Positions 25,401-34,156 of a stretch of 42,843 nt of DNA are shown here, piece after piece (position 1 is the stretch's first letter; the number at the start of each line of letters is the position of its first letter). Below the pieces are notes generated by a model. It was not told where the DNA came from. It was given only the letters and a program-made list of their open reading frames with translations, and searched no databases. This stretch comes from an uncultured Bacillota bacterium. GTDB lineage: Bacteria > Bacillota_I > Bacilli_A > RFN20 > CAG-826. The stretch covers positions 1 to 42,843 of the forward strand of contig CAMORJ010000004.1 in NCBI GenBank assembly GCA_946623775.1, read 5' to 3'. The position numbers and the translations under genes are program-made.

Positions 25401-26181
25401 CAATGATCTCCCCGTCGTAAAAGGAATCAACGGACCCGAAGACAGCCATTACTTCCGCTCCTTCGAATATGAAGGAATGAGGGATGTGGCGATGTATTAC
25501 TACGCGGATGGCTTCAATCCCAAGGGATATTACCTCCTCACCCGCGACTCCACCTATGGTCGCCTCGCCCACGTCAAGGATTCCCTCTTCCTCACCGGCG
25601 CAGAATTCAATGAACACCCCGCCGAATATCTCTTGCAGTACCTTATCGGGGTCAATTCCGAATTCTTCAAGGCGGAAGAAGAGCCCGAACAGCCGCAGCA
25701 GCAAACCGAAGAGGCATCTTCCTCCATCATCAAGCACGCAATGCATGCGGAAGACTTCCTCAAGAGCTATCTCTATTCCTTCAATAACGGCAACCCGTCC
25801 TGGGACATCAATATCGACCTCGGCGCAATGCTAGGCTTATCCTTCCTCGGCGTTGCGAACCTCCATCTCGGCGGCACCAGAGTCGCATATGAGAAAGAAG
25901 GCGAAACCGCCTACTTCAAGGGCTTGAATAACCTTTCAGTCGATTTGGGAATCACGCTTGCAGGCAAGCTCAAAGTCTGCTCCGCCTCCGTCGACGCATC
26001 CATCACCAACCTCAGCGATGGCGTCTACACCGATGGCTGGGCATTCTATGAGAATACTTTCCAGACCTACTTCTCAAGCGCCGTCCGCGCCAACGGAATC
26101 GGTGACTACGGTTACCTCAACTACAACACTTCCAACATGGGAGAACTCGGCTACAACCTTTATTGGACCGCCGGCAATTAA
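22486..26181 (+). CDS. Very large secreted or anchored protein (1231 aa), paralogue A
   Basis: Unrecognised. The N-terminus MIKKKLLVNGLIFTLV plus a hydrophobic stretch to about residue 27 is a signal peptide or anchor, with no lipobox. The rest has no membrane helix. It is beta-rich with alternating polar and hydrophobic residues, and three acidic/Gln linkers interrupt it (near 220-240, 485-495 and 1065-1080). Two internal sections share a pattern, a helix (GHYEWALDLLDV near 525; GNYFAIIELLED near 790) followed by a beta sheet, suggesting internal duplication. It is collinear with the next gene over its full length (FVWNLEISDELTLPLG with FVWNLPIGEKTIPLG; LNADVDFSSYKLNA with LNANVDYSSYVLNA). 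Codons favour C in third position, unusual for the window and consistent with high expression. The ribosome site GAGGT is 8 bases before the ATG. Confidence 0.88.
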   Translation: MIKKKLLVNGLIFTLVFGVAAGGTYFLVPQRIIEGEGGNEIGDVEPDDPAIETGIERLMNSTVASLTSGIEVDFSKLRVDIAGKDNNPLYTNHLIADDANLMFSMGELSVHGINLSLEAPVAYQVGAVTKNRGLDLKLIQDNVYFDIYNADNVDKWDFKYHVSTATIDVPDAGVDEHTGGTFIYEMGELSWVLEDILDVLTEGGVQISLPSLSSLIKGDDAAEQEESQEEQEEQEEKSGIDLDAIMASMDSMQEYHLDNNACHYFVWNLEISDELTLPLGLKANGNYNLSGIDFPAKNVSEDSTSYAALTQGEFQFPNSTISISVSADVKTSNSELVWSIPDDAASYRDLSDSLGLFKGIAALAATPKFGIDGNISINHHVEGEDATETTLAQDEIDETANIALNADVDFSSYKLNALSVGLDISTAEDENTVYSTGLSAKMFGDEEGNEAYVNVGNVLKAHATKSTVDALMGKIKGSNENDQEGQAQEQVAEESTSALLDTIKKIESINNILDSDMVKGIKEGHYEWALDLLDVFRNDDNLIEVVLSFAPLGIVGKASVTLDGRENKSLLSISIEDLTFASLTVNADIVLTDFADVTVTEEEQSEYITMTHLVGTVDQIEAFTNSKQGKLAINASVLKEGTSDVGGHLKGVELSGSAAFDLNVKQATASIKLEEYNTSWRQDHTVNLDLTSTNDGDLDKALFSYSSYNEIIESDENNDNLYNRTNPTGIAKEGYQNTDGVKGYLSLTSIGELIESLTSFFGEADHRFSRVMKSLQSETEVSLMSKLTSGNYFAIIELLEDGILKEVNKAGDVTTFVVKGSTFGMNSDISIAIEFNPNATDEEGNVTEGGIKNLTISLALGKEEGKMTNVEITLGSIESELDENDKLSSFELADFEAETLESAGFVDYTSIFDLVDYAVGTTMIGAPVNGGVSTFAIEATVSLVLGEYVFDALKVKAGVYVHGAKVKAYLELNDLPVVKGINGPEDSHYFRSFEYEGMRDVAMYYYADGFNPKGYYLLTRDSTYGRLAHVKDSLFLTGAEFNEHPAEYLLQYLIGVNSEFFKAEEEPEQPQQQTEEASSSIIKHAMHAEDFLKSYLYSFNNGNPSWDINIDLGAMLGLSFLGVANLHLGGTRVAYEKEGETAYFKGLNNLSVDLGITLAGKLKVCSASVDASITNLSDGVYTDGWAFYENTFQTYFSSAVRANGIGDYGYLNYNTSNMGELGYNLYWTAGN

Positions 26182-26190
26182 GCTCTATTT

Positions 26191-26229
26191 CCCCGCAGAA
26201 GCCTTTTAAGATATTGGGTTTCTGCGGGG
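26191..26229 (+). terminator. Hairpin between the two paralogues (attenuator-like)
   Basis: A 13-bp stem (one G-U pair) with arms 26191-26203 and 26217-26229, built on CCCCGCAGAA/TTCTGCGGGG, has a 13-base loop. It is followed only by CTTTCC, so termination is probably partial. It sits in the 73-base gap before the second paralogue. Confidence 0.6.
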
Positions 26230-26254
26230 CTTTCCAAGCGCACGCAAAAAGAAA

Positions 26255-29200
26255 ATGGGATTTTTCAGCAAAGCAAAAACGGTATGGATCTCCGCCTTGG
26301 CGGGATTTTCCGTTTTTCTTTTCGCGTGCGCGCAAATCAAGCCTACGCTCGCGTTGGTAGATCCTCTGTCCGATGAATCCGATTCCGTTTCGTATTCTTT
26401 CGGTCAAGAAGCGATCGCCAAGCAAATCAAGAGCGCTTTTAGAGAAGGCATATCGGCTTCGGCGTCTGGCCATCTGGCTTTTACCGTATCCGGCAAAGAA
26501 GCAACCAACACCGTCGAATTGAACGATGCTGCGGTGAACCTGCGCATCGATGGCTTATCTCTAACGGGCATCATGCTGTCTCTGCATGCGCCCATTAGCT
26601 ACGGAAACAACCATTTCGATTTCGATTTGAGCCTAACCAGGAATCAAAGCAATGAGCCCTATCTCTATTTCTCGGTTGACTCGCAGGAAAACGCTGACCT
26701 CAATCACGTCCGCTATAAAGTCAGCCTGGAAAGGTACTTCCCCTATGGAACCTCTTCCGACGAGGCAATCGACGATGAGACCGGAGGGATCCTTTCCTTC
26801 TCATACGGCCAATTGGATTGGCTCATTCACGACATCGCTGAAATCTTGACCGGCGAAGGCAGCCCCATCTCCGCCCCAAGCGAGGAAGAGCCAAGCGAAA
26901 TCTCCACCTCCGACATTTTGGATTCCCTCAACGAGATTGCGCAGACAACCGTTGATGCCGCCCCCTATTTTGTTTGGAATCTCCCAATAGGCGAAAAGAC
27001 CATACCTTTGGGCTTTGCTAGCGATGCGTCCTACAAACTCACCCGCATCGATTTCCCATCCAAAACAAGCGTGGGGGATTACAAGATTTCGGACGCCTTA
27101 TCCATTGCGCTTTCTCTCGAGCTTCAGGCCAGCGATGCCCCGCTTTCTTTTGGCCCGAGATATCACGACGGCGCTTATAGGGAGCTGCAAAACAGCGCAT
27201 CGCTTTTCGAAAAAGTCGCAACATTGGTCACCGAACCTCAATTCGGCCTCACATTCGACGGAAGCCTCCGCAATTATGTCGCGCCGCAGACCAATCCAGA
27301 CGACCCAACCATCCTCGATCAGGAAGAAATCGATGAGCTATTGAATCTTCGCCTCAACGCGAACGTCGATTATTCATCATACGTCCTCAACGCTTTTGAT
27401 GGAGACATCGAACTTGGCTACGTCGAAGACAGCGTCGTCGCCAAAACCCAAGAAGCCTCTTTCTACTTCGACGCAGGCGAAGAAGGAATGGGGGCCGAGG
27501 CATTTTTCGAGGTAAACCACATCCTCATGGCCAAAGCCACCAAAACCGTTTTGGACGCCTTCATCGCCGACTTGGTCGAAGCGTTTGGGAAAATCGACAT
27601 CATCGAATTGCTGTTCGGCAGTTTGAAGGACGCGATAGAGAGCCTTCTGTCATCCGCGGCGGTCGAAGGCATTAAGGAAGGCACCTACGATGAGGTCGTC
27701 CCGCTTTTGGAATCCATCCAAACGGAAGACAATCTGATTTCGCTGACATTAAATGGCGAGGCCATGTCCCTTTCCGGGCAAATCAAAGTGACCTTGGACG
27801 GAAACGAAAACAATTCGCTCGTATCCGTGGAGTTCACCGACTTCTGCATCGACTCTTTCTACATCAACGGCACCCTGTCCATCGCGGATTATGAGGCACC
27901 GGCCATCGAGAATCCCGAGGATTATCACGAAATGACCCATCTGCAAAGCGTGGAAGAGCAAGTCGTGGGCATCCTCCAAAACGAATCCGCTTCTTTCGAA
28001 TTATCGGGGCATCTATATAAACTCGGGCAAAATGAGAAAGACGTCACAGGGCAGCCGCAGGGCTTCGATTTCTCCGGCACCGCTCACATCGACGTGGAGA
28101 ATAAGCGCGGAGCAGGCGAATTGACTTTCACCGATCGCAAAGACGAATACCGCAACGACCATCACCTCAAAATCAATGTCCAAGGGCCCGAAGGCGAATC
28201 CGAGGAGGACAACTACACCGCCTCCTATACTTCCGGCGTAAACAACATGCTCGTCACCTATGACTCCCGCAACGACTCGCATCCAAGCGGCGAGAACCGC
28301 ACGGATCCGAAATCGAGCCCCCTCGCGGCCAGATTCTCCATACACTCCCTCAACGACATAATCGATCTCGTCAAAGGGTTGCTGGACAGCGAAGATGACC
28401 GCTTCAAGAGGCTCTTCTCCTCCTTCTCCCAAGAACAGGCGACCGATTTGATTTCGGCGATTTCCAGCAAGCAGTACTTCAGTTTGTTCAAGTACGACCT
28501 CATCGAGGAAGCGAACCTTGGGGCGAATAAGTCGACCATCAAAATCCCCGGCTCCTTATTGGGTCAGACAAAGCCCTTGCAGATCGAGATGGAATATTAC
28601 CCCGAGGATTCCCTTAACAAAGGCATCAAAACGCTGAACGTCCTCGCTTATTTGGATGCGGAAGACGATGATGGCAATGCAGTGGAGCGCGAGCTTTACA
28701 TCAGCATTTCCTCTATCGCCACCCCCGTCGATCCCAGCGGTTTGGAAATCCTTTCCGCGGATTACGCGTCCAATCCATCCTCCTATATGGATTTCTCCAG
28801 CCTGTCGCCGCTTTTGGATTATCTCTACGGCACCGCAACCTTAGGCGAGACTGAGACAAGCAAAGCGTCAACCTATCAGTTGGAGGGAACCATCGCCGCA
28901 AGCCTCGGCTCATTGGATTTGAAGAAAATCGAAGTCAAGTTCTACGCTTACGTCAACGGAGCCACCACGAAATTGCACGCCCAGCTGAGCAAAATCCCGG
29001 TTATCTCAGGATTCACCGACAGCGGTTCTCTAGGCATCGGAGCGATCGGAAACGTCTTGCTCAACCAAAGGCAAACGGACATCTATTATTACGCCGACGG
29101 AGCCAACAAAGACGGCACCATCCTCATGATGAGGAAGGATGTGTATAGCAAAGTGTTCTGGAAGGATACCTATCTTTCCTATGCCTGCATGAGCGGACGC

Positions 29201-29692
29201 GAAATCCGCTCGGACATCGCTGGCTGGCTTGTTTCCTATGCGCTTGGCATCAACATGAATGCCTTCACCTCCGACAAAGACAAAGCAAAGAAATCTCCCC
29301 ACGCGGAAGACATCATTGAGAGCTTCTCATTCGCTTCCGGACCGAAATGGAGCGCGACCATCAATTTAGGCGAGGCGCTTGACACAACCGCGCTTGGGAC
29401 AACCTCTTTGACGATTTCCGGCTTGACCTGCAAGAAAGGAACGAATACTTGGAAAACGCTATCGTCCCTCACTGCTTCAGTCCCTGTCCAACTGCTTGGG
29501 CTTGATGTTCTAAGCCTTAACGTCAGCCTATCCTTGAAGAACGTATCGGCCACAAATTACAGCGACGGCTGGACGAATAACGCTTCCAGCTATAATTCCA
29601 ATTTCAACGATGGCAAATCGTCTTATGCCCGTAACCCGCTATATAACGGCAGTAGCGTCGCGGCCAACTATTATAAGGACAACAAAATTTGA
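26255..29692 (+). CDS. Very large secreted protein or lipoprotein (1145 aa), paralogue B
   Basis: Full-length diverged paralogue of the preceding gene product, with the same order of conserved blocks: GGILSFSYGQLDWLIHDI matches GGTFIYEMGELSWVLEDI, VTLDGNENNSLVSVEF matches VTLDGRENKSLLSISI, and EDDRFKRLF matches EADHRFSRVM. The N-terminal hydrophobic segment (10-24) ends in FLFAC with Cys 25, a marginal lipobox, so it may be lipid-anchored while paralogue A is not. It lacks most of the acidic Gln-rich linkers and is 86 residues shorter. It ends in an Asn/Ser/Tyr-rich tail. The ribosome site is poor (AAAAAGAAA). It follows a hairpin and precedes the membrane XRE gene, whose -35 overlaps its stop. 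Confidence 0.85.
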   Translation: MGFFSKAKTVWISALAGFSVFLFACAQIKPTLALVDPLSDESDSVSYSFGQEAIAKQIKSAFREGISASASGHLAFTVSGKEATNTVELNDAAVNLRIDGLSLTGIMLSLHAPISYGNNHFDFDLSLTRNQSNEPYLYFSVDSQENADLNHVRYKVSLERYFPYGTSSDEAIDDETGGILSFSYGQLDWLIHDIAEILTGEGSPISAPSEEEPSEISTSDILDSLNEIAQTTVDAAPYFVWNLPIGEKTIPLGFASDASYKLTRIDFPSKTSVGDYKISDALSIALSLELQASDAPLSFGPRYHDGAYRELQNSASLFEKVATLVTEPQFGLTFDGSLRNYVAPQTNPDDPTILDQEEIDELLNLRLNANVDYSSYVLNAFDGDIELGYVEDSVVAKTQEASFYFDAGEEGMGAEAFFEVNHILMAKATKTVLDAFIADLVEAFGKIDIIELLFGSLKDAIESLLSSAAVEGIKEGTYDEVVPLLESIQTEDNLISLTLNGEAMSLSGQIKVTLDGNENNSLVSVEFTDFCIDSFYINGTLSIADYEAPAIENPEDYHEMTHLQSVEEQVVGILQNESASFELSGHLYKLGQNEKDVTGQPQGFDFSGTAHIDVENKRGAGELTFTDRKDEYRNDHHLKINVQGPEGESEEDNYTASYTSGVNNMLVTYDSRNDSHPSGENRTDPKSSPLAARFSIHSLNDIIDLVKGLLDSEDDRFKRLFSSFSQEQATDLISAISSKQYFSLFKYDLIEEANLGANKSTIKIPGSLLGQTKPLQIEMEYYPEDSLNKGIKTLNVLAYLDAEDDDGNAVERELYISISSIATPVDPSGLEILSADYASNPSSYMDFSSLSPLLDYLYGTATLGETETSKASTYQLEGTIAASLGSLDLKKIEVKFYAYVNGATTKLHAQLSKIPVISGFTDSGSLGIGAIGNVLLNQRQTDIYYYADGANKDGTILMMRKDVYSKVFWKDTYLSYACMSGREIRSDIAGWLVSYALGINMNAFTSDKDKAKKSPHAEDIIESFSFASGPKWSATINLGEALDTTALGTTSLTISGLTCKKGTNTWKTLSSLTASVPVQLLGLDVLSLNVSLSLKNVSATNYSDGWTNNASSYNSNFNDGKSSYARNPLYNGSSVAANYYKDNKI

Positions 29693-29717
29693 ACTTGATG
29701 TTCCCAAGGTCTAAAAT
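29689..29717 (+). promoter_or_regulatory. Promoter of the membrane XRE regulator
   Basis: -35 TTGAAC, overlapping the stop of the upstream gene, and -10 TAAAAT are separated by 17 bp. The ATG follows nine bases later, so the leader is at most 2-3 bases. Confidence 0.6.
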
Positions 29718-29726
29718 AGCAACGCA

Positions 29727-30350
29727 ATGGAAAACCTGGCTACGATAGTAGGCAAAAACATCGCCTCCCTCCGCAAGGCAAGGGGGCTTACCCAGCAAGA
29801 ACTCGCGCAGGAAATCAATTACAGCGATAAATCGATTTCGAAATGGGAGCTCGGCTATGCCGTCCCATCTTTGGATATCTTGATGGACATTGCTGCATTT
29901 TTTAATGTCACCATCGATTATCTGACGCAAGAGCACTCCCCGGAATCGATCGATGAAGCGGCCGCAACCAGCGAGAAAATGAAAATCGACCCGAACAGGC
30001 CGATCATCATCGCCCTGACCATGATGGTCATCATATTGGTGGGCCTATCGATTTTCCTGGCTGCGGTTTTTATGAGAAAAGACCCAAACGCCCCACTGCC
30101 ATGGTCGATCTTTTTTTGGATCATTCCTGTGTGCTGCTTCTTGGCCGCTCTGGAGGTCAAACACTTCTACCACAACAAGCTGTGGTTCGTCTCCCTTCTG
30201 AGCGCATTCGTATGGTCGTTGCTTCTATGCTTCTGCTTCCAGTATGCATTCTATAACCAAGTCAGGGAGAACATCTGGTTCATCTTGACCGTTGGCATAC
30301 CTGTGCAAGTCATCTTCATCCTGTTCCAAAAGATACAGCCAAAACAATAA
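29727..30350 (+). CDS. Membrane-bound XRE-family regulator
   Basis: A 207-aa protein. Residues 5-62 form a Cro/C1-type helix-turn-helix (LRKARGLTQQELAQEINYS, then SISKWELGYAVPSLDIL). A linker and four hydrophobic segments follow at about 92-117, 126-142, 152-172 and 184-200. Such HTH-plus-membrane proteins are thought to pass envelope signals to nearby promoters. It lies directly after the surface operon, and its own promoter and a following bidirectional terminator make it a separate unit. That it controls the surface operon is inference. Confidence 0.88.
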   Translation: MENLATIVGKNIASLRKARGLTQQELAQEINYSDKSISKWELGYAVPSLDILMDIAAFFNVTIDYLTQEHSPESIDEAAATSEKMKIDPNRPIIIALTMMVIILVGLSIFLAAVFMRKDPNAPLPWSIFFWIIPVCCFLAALEVKHFYHNKLWFVSLLSAFVWSLLLCFCFQYAFYNQVRENIWFILTVGIPVQVIFILFQKIQPKQ

Positions 30351-30354
30351 ACAA

Positions 30355-30376
30355 AGAAGGGGCACGGCCCCTTTTT
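30355..30376 (+). terminator. Bidirectional intrinsic terminator
   Basis: AAGGGGC-ACG-GCCCCTT is followed by TTTTT on the plus strand. It is shared by the XRE gene and the convergent lipoprotein gene; the minus strand runs into CTTTG, a weaker tail. Confidence 0.85.
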
Positions 30377-30394
30377 CAATCCGATTCTTTTGTT

Positions 30395-31066
30395 TCAATT
30401 AGCGGCGAATTCAATTGAGATGACGTACATGGCGTATTTACTGAGATTCGCCAATTTGAAATACCCTTCCATATCAAATTCGAATACACGTACCCCTTCT
30501 TTTTCGCTAACAGAAGGTGTTTTCTCGATGGTGGGATCCTCGCTTTGCCCAGCATAGAACGTTGGCACGCCGCTGAAATCATCGCCGTTGTATGCGCGGA
30601 TTTTGATGCCCATGGAGACATGGCAGGACGAGAAAGCGGATTTCGAATAGATATAGCTCTCATACTTCTTCATTTGAATGGTTCCGTCCCATTCGCCGTG
30701 ACCTGGTTGGATATAGTCGCCGAAGAAAGAAACGGTTTGCCCATCGCTTCTAGTTGCCTGGAATGGGTAATCGTTCAAATACTGGCTTTGCTGGGTGGAA
30801 ATCAATAAGTCGCTATTCAGGGTCAGCGTCCATGATTCCGCAGGCTCCTCTTTTTCCGAAGTGGAGCTAACGGCTGAGGACGTTGAAGATTCTTGCGAAA
30901 GAGTTGATGATGATTCCGAAGATGGCGCGGACGAAATGGATTCGCTAGATGCAACCGAGGAAGGCGCTTCCGTGCTGTTGCTATTGTAATCGGTGGATTT
31001 CGTTTCGCCGCATGCAACTAAGACAAACGCGGAGCCGAGCAATGCCACGAGTAATTCTTTTCTCAT
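30395..31066 (-). CDS. Ser-rich linker lipoprotein
   Basis: A 223-aa lipoprotein with the signal peptide MRKELLVALLGSAFVLVAC (Cys 19). A Ser/Thr/Glu-rich linker (about 24-80) follows, then a beta-rich C-terminal domain of about 140 residues (LTLNSDLLIST through YVISIEFAAN) that looks like a sandwich fold; family not recognised. The start at 31066 is chosen because the signal peptide begins there, GGGGGT is 10 bases upstream, and a TATAAT lies further upstream. It converges on the XRE gene. A ligand-binding surface role is possible but unproven. Confidence 0.87.
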   Translation of the reverse strand: MRKELLVALLGSAFVLVACGETKSTDYNSNSTEAPSSVASSESISSAPSSESSSTLSQESSTSSAVSSTSEKEEPAESWTLTLNSDLLISTQQSQYLNDYPFQATRSDGQTVSFFGDYIQPGHGEWDGTIQMKKYESYIYSKSAFSSCHVSMGIKIRAYNGDDFSGVPTFYAGQSEDPTIEKTPSVSEKEGVRVFEFDMEGYFKLANLSKYAMYVISIEFAAN

Positions 31067-31194
31067 GAATGAATACCCCCAATAACGCATCGATTATACT
31101 CTTTTGCGAACGCGCGCGCATTTTCATGCGCATATATAGTGCAAAAAACGAAATGGGTGCTATGATTGCCCCGTGTCACGAAAGGAGACTCATT

Positions 31195-32967
31195 ATGAGT
31201 AAAACATCTTGGGACCTCTCCCCGTTCTTCAAAAGCGAAGAAGAATTCCTTGCCGCCCTTGAAGAATTTAAGAAAATCCCACCCATCATCGCCTCTTATG
31301 CCGGGCAATTATCAGACGAAGAAAAGCTGAAAGAATACTTCCGCCTGAACAAGAGGATGAACAAAGACTTGGCGCGTCTATATTATTTCGCCTCCATGCG
31401 CAGCGACCTCGATAAGAAAAACGTCGCCAATGCAAGCGATCTCAGCAAAGTGCAAATCGCCTTGCGCGATTTAGGGGAAGCCGCAAGTTTCGAAGAACCG
31501 GAACTCCTATCCCTGGGGAAAGAAAAGCTGGACGCCTTCATTGCCAAATACCCCGAATTCCAAGAGTACGCTTTCTCCATGGAAAAACTATTCCGCGGGC
31601 AAGCGCATGTTCTCACTCCAGACAAAGAGAAGCTTTTGTCGTCTTTCTCGGCCGTCGTAAGCGAATCCAGAAATCTGTATTCCGTGCTTTCCATCGCCGA
31701 TAGGAAACCCGCCAAAGCGACTTTGAGCGACGGAAGCATCGTCGATGTCAATCAAGCAAACTGGAGTTCGCTCGTCGCCAAAGCCAAATCGCCTGAAGAC
31801 CGTCAGAAGATCTTCGAAACCCTATACGCCTACTATGACGAGCACAAGACAACCTACGGGGAGATCTACAATCTTTCCATGCAATCCCAGCTCGCTTCCG
31901 TTAAGGCGCGCGGCTATAAATCCATATTGGATTTGCATCTGTTCCATAACGCGATTCCCGAGGACGTTTTCCATAATCTCGTGGAGGTCGCAAGCCAAAA
32001 CGCCGAACCCCTGCATGAATATTACGAGCTCCGCCGCAAATATTTGGGCTTAAAGAAGCATCGTTCATACGATCGTTTCATCCAACTCGCCGAGCCAAAG
32101 AAAAAATACACTTATGACGAGGCCAAAGACCTCTTCTTTGCCTCCATCGCCTCTTTCCCAGAGGACTTCCAGGCCAAAGCGCACGAAGTATTGAAAGATG
32201 GATACGTCGATGTATATCCCGCCGAAGGAAAACGCTCTGGCGCCTATTCTAACGGCGGCGATGATTTCCACCCCTATATCCTCCTCAACTTCAACGGAGA
32301 GCTTGACGACTGCTTCACGCTTGCGCACGAATCCGGTCACTCCATCCACACGCTTTATTCCGAGGAATCTCAGCCGACGCTATTGCAGGATTACACCATC
32401 TTCGTTGCGGAGATCGCCTCTACATTCAATGAGCATAATCTCTTGGACTACCTGCTTAAATCCGGGACGCTGTCCAAAGAAGACAAGATTTTCTTGCTCC
32501 AAAAGTCCATCGACGAAATCATGAGCACCTTCTACCGTCAAACTTTGTTTGGGCAGTATGAATACGAAATCTCAAAGCTCGTAGAGCAAGGCGAGCCGAT
32601 CGACTTCCAAGTCTTATCTGCCAAGATGGTGGAACTATACAAAATCTATTATGGAATCGACATCGAGGAAGAAGGGCTCAAGCCACTCGTATGGGCTTAT
32701 ATCCCCCACCTCTTCAATTCCCCCTTCTATGTATATCAATATGCGACTTCGTTCACTTCGTCTATGCTGATTTACGAAAGGGTCAAAAATGGAGAGCCCG
32801 GCGCATTTGAGCAGTATCTAAATCTGCTGCGTTCAGGCGGAAGCGATTACCCCGTGGCTCAAGTCAAAGCCGCAGGCGTCGACCTAACGACGAAAGAACC
32901 ATATCTAGCCGTTATCCGCCGCATGAAAGAGCTTGTTGCCGAATTGAAAGAGTTGCTCGAAGAATAA
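31195..32967 (+). CDS. pepF: Oligoendopeptidase F (M3B)
   Basis: A 590-aa cytoplasmic zinc metallopeptidase that cleaves short peptides, normal length for PepF. The zinc motif HESGH is at 378-382 (LAHESGHSIHTLYSEE), with the downstream Glu in FVAEIASTFNE. The N-terminal part is the usual all-helical oligopeptidase lobe. AAAGGAG lies seven bases before the ATG at 31195. The frame is open further upstream (to 31069), but that stretch crosses the promoter (TATGAT 31161-31166). Together with pepP this gives the window two peptide-salvage enzymes. Confidence 0.96.
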   Translation: MSKTSWDLSPFFKSEEEFLAALEEFKKIPPIIASYAGQLSDEEKLKEYFRLNKRMNKDLARLYYFASMRSDLDKKNVANASDLSKVQIALRDLGEAASFEEPELLSLGKEKLDAFIAKYPEFQEYAFSMEKLFRGQAHVLTPDKEKLLSSFSAVVSESRNLYSVLSIADRKPAKATLSDGSIVDVNQANWSSLVAKAKSPEDRQKIFETLYAYYDEHKTTYGEIYNLSMQSQLASVKARGYKSILDLHLFHNAIPEDVFHNLVEVASQNAEPLHEYYELRRKYLGLKKHRSYDRFIQLAEPKKKYTYDEAKDLFFASIASFPEDFQAKAHEVLKDGYVDVYPAEGKRSGAYSNGGDDFHPYILLNFNGELDDCFTLAHESGHSIHTLYSEESQPTLLQDYTIFVAEIASTFNEHNLLDYLLKSGTLSKEDKIFLLQKSIDEIMSTFYRQTLFGQYEYEISKLVEQGEPIDFQVLSAKMVELYKIYYGIDIEEEGLKPLVWAYIPHLFNSPFYVYQYATSFTSSMLIYERVKNGEPGAFEQYLNLLRSGGSDYPVAQVKAAGVDLTTKEPYLAVIRRMKELVAELKELLEE

Positions 32968-32970
32968 TCA

Positions 32971-33003
32971 AAAACTCGTTCCGAAGCCCGGAACGAGTTT
33001 TCT
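32971..33003. terminator. Bidirectional terminator between pepF and a membrane gene
   Basis: A 13-bp stem AAAACTCGTTCCG with its complement has a five-base loop and T runs on both strands, and serves two convergent genes. Confidence 0.88.
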
Positions 33004-33008
33004 TATGC

Positions 33009-34025
33009 TTATTTTTCCCTTGCCTGACGCTTTTTGCCGCGTTGAATGGCTTTGGCGACTTCAGGCGAAACAGGCTCGTCTTCGCCGACGGTGATCAACG
33101 GAACTTCGACGACATTGCCCTTTGAGTCAACCGCTTTAACCGTCCTTGCGGGAGCAGGCGATGATTGCCTTCCCGCCTCAAGCGCGGCTTGTATTGCCTG
33201 CTGGTCTGCGCGCAAAGCGTCGAATTGCCCCGAGAAATATAAATAATCCAGCTCATCGCCTTTGGCACGACCATAGGAGTCGATGATATTTTCCCTCATC
33301 CTGCGGTATGTATCGGGGTCCATGGCCTGATTCATTCCCGGGACGGCGTGATCTTCGTATAGCAAGCGGACCATGGCATCGTAATCGCGATTGATCCACA
33401 TTTTGCGGAATGACTTCTTAAACGCCCTCTTTTCTTTGCCATTAAGCTTTCTCAGCATAAGGCTTCGACGAGAATAGATTGGGGAGAAGCGACCATGGAT
33501 CAACGGATCGAACCAAGAGAACATCCCTATCAACAATCCGAAACCATAGAAAGTGATTTCCGAGAACAAAATTATGAGTCGCACTATGTTGTGCACAGCG
33601 GGCGTATTATCTCCGAATATCGTAGGGAAGAAATGGAGGAAAACGTATTTAAATAGACCCGCCACCAATGCAACAGATCCGGCCAAAACAAGAAAAACCA
33701 GGAGGGGCGTGTATCCTTTTTTGCGCTTTTTCATCCATAGAACGAGGATGAAAGCGAGCAAGCCGCCAGGAACTCCCAAGATAGCCCAGCCACCAGCAAC
33801 GATGAACCTGTTGATCGTCAAGACATATACCCAGTTGTCAGTAAAAGCGACGGTCAGCTTAAATTGAGAAGCGAAGTTGATGAACGGCTGATAATACCTT
33901 GCTAAGCCATAGGAAAGGAAGGCAGCAAAGCATAGAAGGAAAACAAAAATGCCCATAACGGGGATGGCAACCCGATTTCGCGACGGCCTGCCGTCCTCGA
34001 GCAATTTCTCTGTGACCATTGCCAT
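33009..34025 (-). CDS. Multi-pass membrane protein with cytoplasmic tail
   Basis: A 338-aa protein of unknown function. Five hydrophobic segments lie in the first 190 residues (near 20-42, 70-95, 110-130, 150-170 and 175-195), followed by a basic cytoplasmic region (LNGKEKRAFKKSFRK) and a Pro/Ala linker. The tail ends in IQRGKKRQAREK. A TTG start at 34070 would keep the frame open, but a TAAAAT promoter-like element lies inside those codons, so the ATG at 34025 is preferred (a second ATG follows two codons later). It diverges from the flavodoxin gene. Confidence 0.82.
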   Translation of the reverse strand: MAMVTEKLLEDGRPSRNRVAIPVMGIFVFLLCFAAFLSYGLARYYQPFINFASQFKLTVAFTDNWVYVLTINRFIVAGGWAILGVPGGLLAFILVLWMKKRKKGYTPLLVFLVLAGSVALVAGLFKYVFLHFFPTIFGDNTPAVHNIVRLIILFSEITFYGFGLLIGMFSWFDPLIHGRFSPIYSRRSLMLRKLNGKEKRAFKKSFRKMWINRDYDAMVRLLYEDHAVPGMNQAMDPDTYRRMRENIIDSYGRAKGDELDYLYFSGQFDALRADQQAIQAALEAGRQSSPAPARTVKAVDSKGNVVEVPLITVGEDEPVSPEVAKAIQRGKKRQAREK

Positions 34026-34156
34026 GATTGAAATACCTGGGTAAAGAAAAATTTTATTTTCCTTTAACAATCATGCAACCGATTGGGCAAAATGACAAGG
34101 GTTTTAGGCTTTCTCAAGACGGCAATAAGAAGTAAAATTAGAGACGAGGTAATCAA

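Noticed and set aside
24724..25746. A 340-codon antisense frame inside the 1231-aa gene
   Set aside because: It arises from the strong C-ending codon bias of the sense gene, has a Gly/Asp/Glu/Val-biased composition and no start signals.
31069..31194. 42-residue N-terminal extension of PepF
   Set aside because: It covers the promoter region. AAAGGAG sits before the ATG at 31195, where family similarity begins.
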